This document shows, piece after piece, positions 1-7,581 of a stretch of 19,089 bases of DNA. The position numbers and the translations under genes were made by a program. The stretch's first letter is position 1. Each line of letters starts with the position of its first letter. This DNA is from Rhodoferax sp. (lineage in GTDB: Bacteria > Pseudomonadota > Gammaproteobacteria > Burkholderiales > Burkholderiaceae_C), in the NCBI GenBank assembly GCA_020048795.1, contig JAIFMA010000090.1:1-19089 (forward strand), written 5' to 3'. The notes below the pieces were generated by a model that was given only the letters and a program-made list of their open reading frames with translations, had not been told where the DNA came from and made no database searches.

Positions 1-2938
1 GGGCCAGTTCGTCCAGGGCAGCCAGGTTGACAGCACCCAGGGCGGCAAGCTCGCGGTTCAGCCGGTCAATCTCGCCTTGCAGGCCGCTCAGGCGCACGGA
101 ACCGTCGGCCAGCGTTGCCGCCAGTGCGGCAAGATCGGTTTTGGCATCCGCCAGCAGATCGGTGTACTGCTCATAACCCAATCGGGCGGCCTGCTCCTTG
201 AGCTGAAACTCGGTGATGCGGGCCCGCAGGGGATCGAGCTCGCGCTCAAGCTGCAATCGACGCTCATCGCTGGCACGCAGTTTGACCGTCAAATCATCGT
301 ACTGGCTACGCTGGGCACCCAGGTGTTTTTCGCGTTCGAGCTTGACACCCAGCGCTTGCTGCAGGCCGCCCTGAGCGGCAGCATCGTTCAGCCGCATCAA
401 TTCTTCATGGGCTTTTTGGCTTTCAGCACTGACAGAATCTGCCTGTTGTGCTGCTGTTTCCGTAGCACGAAGGAGTTCGGCCCGGCGTGCCCCCAGACTG
501 CGCATGGTAAAGGTCGCTTCCTGGGCCTGACGCTCCAGGCTGCGTTGCTGCTCGCGACATTCGCTCAGCCGGCGCTCGGCGCTGATCACCCGATCGTCCA
601 ATTCGGCATGACGCTGTTGGGTGTCGGCGAGCTGCATGTCAAGCTCCTCAAAGCGTGCCTCGGCGGTGACACGACGCTCTTGCAGGTCATCCAGCTGGGC
701 ATCGACATCGGCTAGGTCAGTGGCAATCTGGGCACTGCGACTGCGTGCCTGTTCCTGCGCCTGGGCCTGACGCAGGGCTTCCACCTGCAGGGCATGAGCC
801 CGCACCTGTGATTCGGATGCCTCGCGACGTACCGTGACCAGCCGCTGCGCGACATCGGCATAGGCGACCTCAGCACGCACCAGGGCGGCGCTGGATTGGT
901 CTGTGATCAGCAACTGGGCACGCAACTCCTTTTCAAGGTTTTCAATCTCCTGCGCGCGGGCCAGCAAGCCGGCCTGCTCGGAGTCAGGCGCATAAAAGCT
1001 GACGCTGTGCCGCCCCACCACATGGCCGGCTTTGACGTAAATCTGTTCACCAGGCTGCAGTTGGCCACGACTGGCTAGCGCGTCCTCCAGCGTGGCGGCG
1101 GTAAACCTTCCTTGCAACCAGTCATCGAGCACCGCTTTCTGGCCAGCATCGTGCAAACGTAACAGGTCTGACAGCCGCGGCATCAAAGAGGGGTCAGTGC
1201 CAGGGCTGGCCCCAGGCGGACTGTAAAAAACCAGTTTGGCGGCAGGCACATCCTGCGCAAAGGCCCGCACCATGTCAAGGCGACCGACTTCCAGCGCACC
1301 AAGCCGCTCACGCAATGCGGCCTCCAAGGCATTTTCCCAACCTTGCTCAATATGCAGGCGGGTCCACAGTCCCGGCAAGTGATCGAGTCCATGTTTTTGT
1401 AGCCAGGGTTGCAGTTTCCCGTCAGTCTTGACCCGCTCTTGCAGTGTTTTGAGCGCCTCCAGGCGGGCAGAAAAATCGGCCAGGCGGGCTGACTCGGCGT
1501 TGACCACTTGCTGCTGCTGGCGTCGCTTGTCGTCGAGCTCCGGCGTGCTGTGTTGCAAGTCGGCCAGACCTGCCTGCGCCTGTTCAGCGACCTCCTGAGC
1601 CTGCTCCAGTTGGGCTTGCAGGCTGGCCAGGCGGGACTCATCGGGTGTGACCAGGGCATTGCGGTCTTGCAGCAAGCGCTCGCGCCGGGTGCCCAACTGT
1701 CGCGAGCGCTCATCCAGACTGCGCTGCTCGGCGGCCAGCACACCGATTTGTTGCTGCACCTGCGAGACGCTGGCACGCTGCTCTGCGGCACCGCGCTGGG
1801 CCACGCGCAAGGCATCCTCCAGATCGGGCAATTGCTGCGCCTGATCTTCCACCTGAGCCGCTAGCAATTCGTTCTTCTCTTGGCCCAGCATTTCAAGTTC
1901 GGACAGTTTGTCCAACTCAGCCTGTGCGTCCTGGCTACGAATCAGCCACTGTGCACCCTGCTCTTTGAGCACCTGCAAACGCTGCTCGACGCGCTGGCGC
2001 GCTTCCACCACATAACGGATTTCGGCCTCCAGGCGGCCCACCTCGGTGCTGGCTTCGTAAAGTCGGCCCTGGGCCTGGTTCACCTGATCGCCCGCCGCGT
2101 AGTGCGCCTGGCGCACGGTTTCCAGCTCCGCCTCGATGTGACGCAGGTCAGCCGTGCGGCTCTCCAGCGCATTCACCGCACCCGCGGCTTCGGCTTTGAC
2201 CCGGTTTTGATCAGCCTCGGACTCGGTGCGCTTTAAAAACCAGAGCTGGTGCTGCTTGAGTGATGCCGATTGCGACAGCTTATGGTACTTTTTGGCGACT
2301 TCGGCCTGCTTTTCCAGCCGATCCAGATTGGCATTGAGTTCACGCAGGATGTCTTCCACGCGGGTCAAATTTTCACGCGTGTCGTGCAGGCGGTTTTCGG
2401 TTTCACGACGGCGCTCCTTGTATTTGGAAACTCCGGCGGCCTCTTCCAGAAACAGGCGCAATTCTTCGGGACGACTCTCGATGATGCGGCTGATGGTGCC
2501 CTGGCCAATGATGGCGTAAGCACGCGGGCCCAGGCCGGTACCCAGAAATACGTCCTGCACATCTCGGCGGCGCACCGGCTGGTTGTTGATGTAATAACTG
2601 CTGGTGCCATCACGCGTGAGCACACGCTTGACGGCAATCTCGGCAAACCCGCTCCACTGTCCGCCGGCCCGATGGTCGTCGTTGTCAAACACCAGCTCGA
2701 CACTGGCGCGGCTGGACGGTTTGCGGGTGTTGGTGCCGTTGAAAATGACATCCTGCATCGACTCGCCGCGCAGCTCGGATGCCCTGGATTCGCCCAGCAC
2801 CCAGCGCACCGCATCCATGATGTTCGACTTGCCGCAGCCGTTGGGCCCCACCACGCCAACCAGTTGCCCGGGCAGCAAAAAATTGGTCGGTTCGGCAAAC
2901 GACTTGAAACCGGATAACTTGATGGAATTGAGACGCAC
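1..2938 (-). CDS. smc: Chromosome segregation protein SMC (N-terminal ~979 residues; runs off the left edge)
   Basis: SMC is the ATPase of the bacterial condensin complex (partners ScpA and ScpB) that organises and segregates the chromosome. Reading from a GTG at 2938, the protein begins VRLNSIKLSGFKSF. It has a Walker A motif GPNGCGKSN at about residues 30-38 and the conserved stretch GTGLGPRAYAIIGQG at about residues 137-151. Next comes a long Gln/Glu/Arg/Leu-rich coiled-coil arm, then a hinge at about 505-650 with the typical GHVVGRHSVSFYAPDS, then the returning coiled coil. At the window edge the frame still reads LGAVNLAAL, a conserved SMC segment before the C-terminal head. The same frame fits at both ends and at several points between, so I see no frameshift. 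The family usually has about 1,170 residues, so the ABC signature and Walker B lie outside. GTG is chosen because homology begins there; no clear Shine-Dalgarno sequence precedes it. It lies 298 nt downstream of dusA. Confidence 0.95.
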   Translation of the reverse strand, partial: MRLNSIKLSGFKSFAEPTNFLLPGQLVGVVGPNGCGKSNIMDAVRWVLGESRASELRGESMQDVIFNGTNTRKPSSRASVELVFDNDDHRAGGQWSGFAEIAVKRVLTRDGTSSYYINNQPVRRRDVQDVFLGTGLGPRAYAIIGQGTISRIIESRPEELRLFLEEAAGVSKYKERRRETENRLHDTRENLTRVEDILRELNANLDRLEKQAEVAKKYHKLSQSASLKQHQLWFLKRTESEADQNRVKAEAAGAVNALESRTADLRHIEAELETVRQAHYAAGDQVNQAQGRLYEASTEVGRLEAEIRYVVEARQRVEQRLQVLKEQGAQWLIRSQDAQAELDKLSELEMLGQEKNELLAAQVEDQAQQLPDLEDALRVAQRGAAEQRASVSQVQQQIGVLAAEQRSLDERSRQLGTRRERLLQDRNALVTPDESRLASLQAQLEQAQEVAEQAQAGLADLQHSTPELDDKRRQQQQVVNAESARLADFSARLEALKTLQERVKTDGKLQPWLQKHGLDHLPGLWTRLHIEQGWENALEAALRERLGALEVGRLDMVRAFAQDVPAAKLVFYSPPGASPGTDPSLMPRLSDLLRLHDAGQKAVLDDWLQGRFTAATLEDALASRGQLQPGEQIYVKAGHVVGRHSVSFYAPDSEQAGLLARAQEIENLEKELRAQLLITDQSSAALVRAEVAYADVAQRLVTVRREASESQVRAHALQVEALRQAQAQEQARSRSAQIATDLADVDAQLDDLQERRVTAEARFEELDMQLADTQQRHAELDDRVISAERRLSECREQQRSLERQAQEATFTMRSLGARRAELLRATETAAQQADSVSAESQKAHEELMRLNDAAAQGGLQQALGVKLEREKHLGAQRSQYDDLTVKLRASDERRLQLERELDPLRARITEFQLKEQAARLGYEQYTDLLADAKTDLAALAATLADGSVRLSGLQGEIDRLNRELAALGAVNLAALDELA

Positions 2939-3236
2939 GGACGGGAAAAATTCTTGACTGAAAGTTGGCAGGAATCCGGGCCTGATGGCCACCCTGCCAG
3001 GGTGCCGTGATGATAACTTGCCTGAATTGGTAGCGCACAGTGCAATAGGCCAAAGCACTGCAAGCCAATTTCGTTTAGGGGGTCAAGCGAGAATAACTTG
3101 CACAAAGGCGGTCGTGATGGCAAGTGCAAGGCTAGGCGCAAGCCGCGCGGTGTAGCGGGCTACACAAACGATTTGCAACGACGCAGTGCGCCCAAAGCTG
3201 GCGAGCCAAATGTGCATGTTATTTGTGGACAAGCGC
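2939..3236. other. dusA-smc spacer with hairpins and a repeat-like block
   Basis: This 298-nt non-coding gap must hold the smc promoter and any dusA terminator. I cannot assign a convincing -35/-10 pair. It contains a 6-bp hairpin at 2990-3004 (CACCCT, loop GCC, AGGGTG) without a T-run. It also holds a GC-rich block at about 3093-3225 that looks like an interspersed repeat (described separately). The short word ATAACTTGC occurs twice, at 3013-3021 and 3093-3101. No open frame here resembles a protein. Confidence 0.6.
3093..3225. repeat. Candidate interspersed intergenic repeat with internal hairpins
   Basis: This block contains a perfect 7-bp palindrome arm pair at 3150-3165 (GTGTAGC, GG, GCTACAC). 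It also has an inverted pair CTTGCAC (3098-3104) / GTGCAAG (3124-3130). Its wording (GTAGCGGGCTACAC followed by ATTTGCAACGACGCAG) resembles non-coding repeats that I recall from Comamonadaceae and related Burkholderiales spacers. That memory is the only basis for calling it a repeat, since no second copy exists in this window. The hairpins themselves are read directly from the sequence. Confidence 0.35.
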
Positions 3237-4250
3237 TTAGCCTTGGCAAGCCAGCGCCCGGACCTGATCCGGCGGCAAGTGTTTGTGGCGATGGTCGCTC
3301 CAAATCTGGCGCCAGCGGCGTGCGCCGGGCATTCCATGGCGCAAGCCCAGCATGTGCCGGGCGATGGTTGGCCAGGGTGTGTCATATGCCATGGCCTCTC
3401 GGCTCATGTAGGCCACCATCTGACACTCCACAGACTCTCGCGTGCAGTCGCTGGCGGGCTGTGCTGGCTGACCGCCGGTGGGGGGTGGTTCGGCAAAAAA
3501 CTGTCTGTCCCACTGGCTCAACCACCAGGGGTTGTGATAGGCGGCGCGGCCGAGCATGACACCGTCCACCTGGTTCAAATGCTGCAAAACCTGCTCAGAA
3601 CTGGTTATTCCACCGTTCATCACGAAGATCAGGTGAGGAAAGTCGCGTTTCAGCCGATAGACCTGTTCGTAACGAAGCGGTGGGATGTCCCGGTTGTCTT
3701 TCGGACTCAAACCTTGAAGCCAGGCGCTTCTGGCGTGCACGATGAAAGTACTGCAACCCGCCAGACTGACGGCACCCACAAAATCACGCACAAAATCATA
3801 ATGCTCAAGCTGGTCGATGCCGATGCGATGCTTGACCGTGACGGGGATGTCGACCGCATCGACCATGGCCTTGATACCGTCGGCCACCAGCGCTGGCTCA
3901 CGCATCAGGCAGGCACCAAAAGCACCACGCTGAACCCTTTCACTCGGGCAACCACAGTTCAGGTTGATCTCGCTGTAGCCCCATTGTTGACCCAGCCGCG
4001 CGCAATGGGCCAGATCAGCCGGCTCGCTGCCACCCAATTGCAGCGCCAAAGGCTGCTCTTCAGGGTTAAAACGCAAATGTCGCGCCACGTCACCATGCAA
4101 CAAGGCACCGGTGGTGACCATCTCGGTGTACAGCAAAGCACGGCGCGTCAGCAAACGATGAAAAAAGCGGCAGTGGCGATCTGTCCAATCAAGCATTGGG
4201 GCAACACAGACTCTCCAGCCTAGGGCATTGACAGCATTAGGGGGCAACAT
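3237..4250 (-). CDS. dusA: tRNA-dihydrouridine(20/20a) synthase DusA
   Basis: The protein has 337 residues, the usual length. DusA is a cytoplasmic FMN enzyme that uses NADPH to reduce uridines at positions 20/20a of the tRNA D-loop to dihydrouridine. The diagnostic stretches are VAPMLDWTDRHCRFFHRLL (about 16-34), YTEMVTTGALLHGD (41-54), LALQLGGSEP (68-77) and INLNCGCPSERVQRGAFGA (95-113). In the last of these, C101 before PSERV is the expected catalytic acid. VKHRIGID and VMNGGI form further FMN/substrate-site segments. The LDWTDRHCR and GLSPKDNRDIPPLRY motifs favour DusA over DusB or DusC. The ATG at 4250 has no strong ribosome site, but the sequence is conserved from close to the start. 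It follows the SafE-like gene by 32 nt, so the two are probably co-transcribed from hemN. The 5' end of dusA is a known integration hot spot for mobile elements; nothing of that kind is present here. Confidence 0.95.
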   Translation of the reverse strand: MLPPNAVNALGWRVCVAPMLDWTDRHCRFFHRLLTRRALLYTEMVTTGALLHGDVARHLRFNPEEQPLALQLGGSEPADLAHCARLGQQWGYSEINLNCGCPSERVQRGAFGACLMREPALVADGIKAMVDAVDIPVTVKHRIGIDQLEHYDFVRDFVGAVSLAGCSTFIVHARSAWLQGLSPKDNRDIPPLRYEQVYRLKRDFPHLIFVMNGGITSSEQVLQHLNQVDGVMLGRAAYHNPWWLSQWDRQFFAEPPPTGGQPAQPASDCTRESVECQMVAYMSREAMAYDTPWPTIARHMLGLRHGMPGARRWRQIWSDHRHKHLPPDQVRALACQG

Positions 4251-4282
4251 AGACCAAGATTATCCCAGCCCATGAGCAAAAG

Positions 4283-4960
4283 TCAGATCGTCGAGCACCA
4301 AGGCGCATCAGCGTGCGCATAAGCCATCCACAGAGCCCAGGCGGCACTTGCCGCCAGGGCCAGACCCGCCAACCGCACACCCCAATCTCCCTGGCTGTTT
4401 TTACCAAACCGCAACCACAACCAAGGCCCGAGCATCATCGACACGCTGGTACCCAGGGCAAACAAAGCCATGACCACCGCACCCTCGAGCATGTGACCGG
4501 TCAGGGCGGCCACCAACAGCGCCGAGTACAGCAAACCACAGGGCAGGAATGTCCATACCACACCCAACATCAAGGGGCCGGCCACCCCTCGGCCGACCGA
4601 AAAGCTGCGCGCCACCAACCAGATTTTTTTTCCGGCGCTCTCGAGCCAGACCGGCTGCTGGGCCCGCCACACCAGCATCAGACCCAGCACCATCACGCCT
4701 ACATGGAACATCGTCCAGACCGGTCTTAAGGCGGCTGAATGCACCGTCATCCAGCCCAAACCCTGCATCGAAGCCGCAGCCAGCGCCCCGAAGGCCGAGT
4801 AGCCAAAAACCCGACCGAATTGAAACACCCACATCGCGGTGGTGCCCCGCTCCCCCGCCGCCTGGCCAATGCCGGCGCACGCAGCACCACACATGCCAAT
4901 GCAGTGCGGGCCACCGGCCAAGCCCATCAGCAAGGCGGTTGTTGCGAGAGTTGTTTGCAT
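4283..4960 (-). CDS. TauE/SafE-like (COG2836 type) integral membrane protein
   Basis: A 225-residue polytopic membrane protein with about six hydrophobic segments. It begins MQTTLATTALLMGLAGGPHCIGMCGAACAG in outline. The GGPHCIGMCG motif (about residues 16-25) is the hallmark of the group annotated as 'sulfite exporter TauE/SafE' or DsbD-like transmembrane proteins. A second cluster, FLPCGLLYSAL, follows mid-protein. The paired Cys/His/Met residues at the start of the first helix suggest metal or thiol chemistry rather than sulfite export, but the substrate is not established. Members of this group often sit beside fnr, hemN and cco genes, as here, so a role in copper handling or oxidase maturation is plausible by association only. 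The ATG at 4960 lies 9 nt after the hemN stop codon, with no good ribosome site, which suggests translational coupling. Confidence 0.85.
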   Translation of the reverse strand: MQTTLATTALLMGLAGGPHCIGMCGAACAGIGQAAGERGTTAMWVFQFGRVFGYSAFGALAAASMQGLGWMTVHSAALRPVWTMFHVGVMVLGLMLVWRAQQPVWLESAGKKIWLVARSFSVGRGVAGPLMLGVVWTFLPCGLLYSALLVAALTGHMLEGAVVMALFALGTSVSMMLGPWLWLRFGKNSQGDWGVRLAGLALAASAAWALWMAYAHADAPWCSTI

Positions 4961-4969
4961 TCTTGGAAT

Positions 4970-6367
4970 TTAGAGGATTTTGGAAAACCTGGCACGCGTA
5001 CGGTCAGCTTGCAAATAGCGGTCAAACACCATGGCCACAGCACGTACAAAAAACCAGCCTTTGGGCGTCACCTGTATCCCTGTGGCCTCGAACTGGACTA
5101 GACCCTGTTGGACCTGCACCGCCAGAATTTCCATTTCTTTGGCAAAGTACTGGCGGAAATTGATCAGATAGGCCAGTTCAATCGACTCAAAAGACAATTG
5201 CCCCTGGCACATCAAGGCCATGATGACCGCGCGACGCACCAGATCATCGCGCGACAACGCCAAACCGCGCACCACCGCAAACTGTCCCTGATCCAGAAAA
5301 TCGTAGTACTCCTCCAGAGTTTTGGCATTCTGGCTGTAGGTGGCACCAACTCGCCCAATGGAGGAAACGCCCAAGCCAATCATGTCGCAATCGGGCTGCG
5401 TGCTATACCCCTGGAAATTGCGGTGCAGACGACCCTGCCGTTTGGCAACTGCCAACGAATCATTGGGCAAGGCAAAGTGATCCATACCAATATAGACATA
5501 GTTCGCAGCCATAAAGGCCGCCATGGAGCGGGCCAGCATCGACACCTTGGATGCCGCCGCCGGAATATCTACCGAAGATATTCTGCGCTGCGGCTTGAAG
5601 CGCTCCGGCAAATGGGCGTACGCATACAGGGCAATACGATCGGGTTTGAGTTCATTGATTTGCGCCAGCGTGCGATCAAATGACTCTGGCGTCTGACCCG
5701 GTAATCCGTAAATCAAATCGACATTGATCGACTCAAAGCCACGTTTTCGAGCGGCATCAACCAGCGCAAACACCTGTTCTGCCGGTTGAACCCTGTGTAC
5801 TGCCTTCTGCACAACCAGATCAAAGTCCTGCACACCAAAGCTCAAACGGTTGAAACCCAGCTCAGCCAAGACATCAAGCCGTCCGGCATCAATCGTGCGG
5901 GGATCAATTTCTATGGAATATTCACCACCCGGCATCAAGCTGAAACTGCGCCTGAGCATGCTCATCAACTCGCGCAACTCGTCATCCGACAAAAAAGTCG
6001 GCGAACCGCCACCCAGGTGGAGTTGGGACACTACCTGCCCCACACCCATGTGCCGTGTGTGCAGGTTGACCTCAACTTCAAGGTAGCGCAAATAGGCAGC
6101 GGCCCGATCGTGGTGCTTGGTGATGATCTTGTTACAGGCGCAGTAATAACAAAGCGACTCGCAAAATGGGATATGAACGTACAAGGACAAAGGCAGCGCC
6201 AGGGCCGCCACGCCGCTGCGTCGCTGCTCAAGTGCCTGAATGTAGTCCTGGGAGGTAAAGGCTTCCACAAAGCGGTCCGCTGTCGGAAACGATGTATAGC
6301 GCGGACCCGACACGTCGTACTGACGAATCAGGTCTTCAGAAATGGGCTCGTACGCGCTATCAATCAT
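4970..6367 (-). CDS. hemN: Oxygen-independent coproporphyrinogen III oxidase HemN
   Basis: A 465-residue cytoplasmic radical-SAM enzyme that oxidatively decarboxylates coproporphyrinogen III to protoporphyrinogen IX without oxygen, supplying heme under low oxygen. The N-terminal YDVSGPRYTSFPTADRF segment (about 17-33) is typical of HemN. YVHIPFCESLCYYCACNK holds the cluster cysteines C69, C73 and C76, followed by C78 (CX3CX2CXC). GGGSPTFL, LSFGVQDFD and NVDLIYGLPGQT follow, as expected for a true HemN rather than HemW. The ATG at 6367 is chosen because AAGGAG lies 5-10 nt upstream and the family homology begins there. A longer in-frame extension to 6451 would run through the promoter and FNR site. 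The gene heads the hemN-safE-dusA set and is divergent from fnr. The FNR-type site and the -10-like CATATT upstream predict strong induction at low oxygen. Confidence 0.97.
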   Translation of the reverse strand: MIDSAYEPISEDLIRQYDVSGPRYTSFPTADRFVEAFTSQDYIQALEQRRSGVAALALPLSLYVHIPFCESLCYYCACNKIITKHHDRAAAYLRYLEVEVNLHTRHMGVGQVVSQLHLGGGSPTFLSDDELRELMSMLRRSFSLMPGGEYSIEIDPRTIDAGRLDVLAELGFNRLSFGVQDFDLVVQKAVHRVQPAEQVFALVDAARKRGFESINVDLIYGLPGQTPESFDRTLAQINELKPDRIALYAYAHLPERFKPQRRISSVDIPAAASKVSMLARSMAAFMAANYVYIGMDHFALPNDSLAVAKRQGRLHRNFQGYSTQPDCDMIGLGVSSIGRVGATYSQNAKTLEEYYDFLDQGQFAVVRGLALSRDDLVRRAVIMALMCQGQLSFESIELAYLINFRQYFAKEMEILAVQVQQGLVQFEATGIQVTPKGWFFVRAVAMVFDRYLQADRTRARFSKIL

Positions 6368-6391
6368 GGGGGCTCCTTCGCAAACTGTGCA

Positions 6392-6433
6392 AATATGCCT
6401 TTGAACGAATAAACCAATCTTGATCCTTATCAA
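6392..6433 (-). promoter_or_regulatory. Predicted FNR-activated hemN promoter with a perfect FNR box
   Basis: TTGATCCTTATCAA at 6420-6433 is a perfect match to TTGAT-N4-ATCAA. On the minus strand a -10-like CATATT lies at 6392-6397, 32 nt from the box centre. That is the spacing of a class II FNR-activated promoter (site centred near -41.5). The start point would be near 6385, about 18 nt before the hemN ATG, which leaves room for the AAGGAG ribosome site. The site is visible directly; activation is inferred. Confidence 0.85.
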
Positions 6434-6463
6434 CCAACCAACAAAAAGCAAGACGCCCCATAT

Positions 6464-6477
6464 TTGATCAAGATCAG
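6464..6477 (+). promoter_or_regulatory. FNR-type site upstream of fnr (9 of 10 half-site bases)
   Basis: TTGATCAAGATCAG matches TTGAT-N4-ATCAA except for the last base. Its centre is 40 nt before the fnr ATG and 44 nt from the hemN box, roughly four helical turns away. It could serve Fnr autoregulation, or act as an upstream second site for hemN. A -10-like CAAAAT lies at 6498-6503, about 30 nt from the site centre. Confidence 0.7.
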
Positions 6478-6510
6478 GGTTTTCTTCAGAACAATGTCAA
6501 AATTGCACCT

Positions 6511-7221
6511 ATGAACCACGAGACAATCAAAATCGCCTGCTCAAATTGCAACATGCGCGAGCTTTGTATGCCGGTCGGTCTAAGCCATGCGGAGTTGGCG
6601 CGCATTGACGATTTGATCGGCGCAAGACGCAAAATCAAGCGTAGCGAGACCTTGTTTCACAACGGAGAGCGATTTACCAACCTCTACGCCATTCGTACTG
6701 GTTTTTTTAAAACCTGCGTGGCATCAGAAGACGGCCGGGACCAGGTCACGGGTTTTCAGATGGCCGGAGAAATCATCGGACTCGATGGCATCGTCAACGA
6801 CCTTCACACCTGCGATGCAGTGGCTCTGGAAGATGGAGAAATCTGCGCCATGCCATTTGCCCAGATCGAAAACCTGTCACGCGAGGTGAATGCACTGCAG
6901 CATCATGTGCACAAGATCATGAGCCGGGAAATCGTGCGCGAACACGGCGTGATGCTGCTGCTGGGCAGTATGCGCGCAGAAGAACGGCTAGCTGCGTTTC
7001 TACTGAATTTGGCCCAACGGTTGCATGCCCGCGGCTTCTCCCAATCAGAACTGGTGCTTCGCATGACACGCGAAGAGATTGGCAGCTTTCTGGGCCTCAA
7101 ACTGGAAACCATCAGCCGGACTTTTTCGAGGTTCGTTGAAGACGGCATCGTTGAAGTACGCCAACGACATGTGCGAATTCTCGACACGGATGCTTTGCAG
7201 GAAATCGTCAATCCGAAATAG
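6511..7221 (+). CDS. fnr: Oxygen-sensing FNR/CRP-family transcriptional regulator
   Basis: A 236-residue cytoplasmic regulator. The N-terminus carries C10, C13 and C19 (ACSNCNMRELC), and C101 lies in the cNMP-like domain (NDLHTCDAV). This is the four-cysteine set of an FNR [4Fe-4S] cluster that oxygen destroys. An effector-type beta-roll spans about residues 25-130, then a dimerisation helix (about 135-165), then a winged helix-turn-helix with EEIGSFLGLKLETISRTFSRF. The E..SR triad (LETISR) is the FNR reading head for TTGAT, which agrees with the sites found in this window. The start at 6511 keeps the cluster cysteines; later ATGs would delete some of them. No Shine-Dalgarno sequence is evident. 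It is divergent from hemN and convergent with the FixH-like gene. It very probably controls hemN, ccoN, usp and perhaps itself. Confidence 0.96.
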   Translation: MNHETIKIACSNCNMRELCMPVGLSHAELARIDDLIGARRKIKRSETLFHNGERFTNLYAIRTGFFKTCVASEDGRDQVTGFQMAGEIIGLDGIVNDLHTCDAVALEDGEICAMPFAQIENLSREVNALQHHVHKIMSREIVREHGVMLLLGSMRAEERLAAFLLNLAQRLHARGFSQSELVLRMTREEIGSFLGLKLETISRTFSRFVEDGIVEVRQRHVRILDTDALQEIVNPK

Positions 7222-7251
7222 CCAGCCATGGCAGCCATTGGAACTGGGTAT

Positions 7252-7524
7252 TTACTTTGTTACAGGTACGACACCGGTTGCAGCATGGTTGCGCGCCTGC
7301 AAGGCAGGTGAGTCGCTGCCACTCATCAATGTGCTTCCTTGAGCTTTTTTGAGTTCCATGGTTTGCTGGTAAGCCTCATCTGTCACCAGTTCATTCGGAC
7401 TCGCAGCGATAAAAAAGGCCGTGATCACGCAGGCCACAATCACCAGAACAGGTCCAGAAATAACCAACCAGACATGACCAAACTGCCACCATGGCTTGGT
7501 CTCTACAGAACTAACGGATTGCAT
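7252..7524 (-). CDS. fixH: Short FixH-like cbb3 oxidase assembly protein
   Basis: A 90-residue protein with a cytoplasmic N-terminus, one membrane helix (about residues 16-40: HVWLVISGPVLVIVACVITA) and a periplasmic tail. KPWWQFGHVWLVISGP followed by SPNELVTDEAYQ corresponds to the start of the FixH/CcoH family, where beta-proteobacterial members typically have PWW...VWLVISGP and a P-[DN]-x-[VL]-V box. Classical FixH is about 150-170 residues with a larger periplasmic domain, so this is a short form; whether it is natural or truncated cannot be told here. CcoH-type proteins assist maturation of cbb3 oxidase. GAGGA lies upstream of the ATG at suitable spacing. It sits 145 nt after ccoP, behind a terminator-like hairpin, where ccoG would normally intervene. 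Confidence 0.75.
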   Translation of the reverse strand: MQSVSSVETKPWWQFGHVWLVISGPVLVIVACVITAFFIAASPNELVTDEAYQQTMELKKAQGSTLMSGSDSPALQARNHAATGVVPVTK

Positions 7525-7581
7525 CAGATTTTCCTCAAGCAGACTGAACCCAACTCATAGGGCGTTCAAAGTGCAATATCC

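Noticed and set aside
77..2917. Several open frames of 60-215 codons on the plus strand and in other minus frames across smc
   Set aside because: They overlap the continuous SMC frame, which carries the Walker A, coiled-coil and hinge sequence; the others look like shadows.
1..2938. Possible broken smc gene, because no single closed frame exists in the window
   Set aside because: The frame is open from the GTG at 2938 to position 1, with SMC motifs in the same phase at both ends; it simply leaves the window before its stop codon.
2990..3004. 6-bp hairpin downstream of dusA as a rho-independent terminator
   Set aside because: The stem is short and no T-run follows on the minus strand.
3186..4223. 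345-codon plus-strand open frame opposite dusA
   Set aside because: DusA on the minus strand has all family motifs; the antisense product has none.
4240..4282. Mobile-element attachment site at the 5' end of dusA
   Set aside because: dusA is a known insertion hot spot, but no integrase, direct repeat or composition change is visible and the neighbours are core genes.
6368..6451. A 28-residue N-terminal extension of HemN
   Set aside because: It would run through the FNR box and -10 element; the ATG at 6367 has an AAGGAG site and matches where the family begins.
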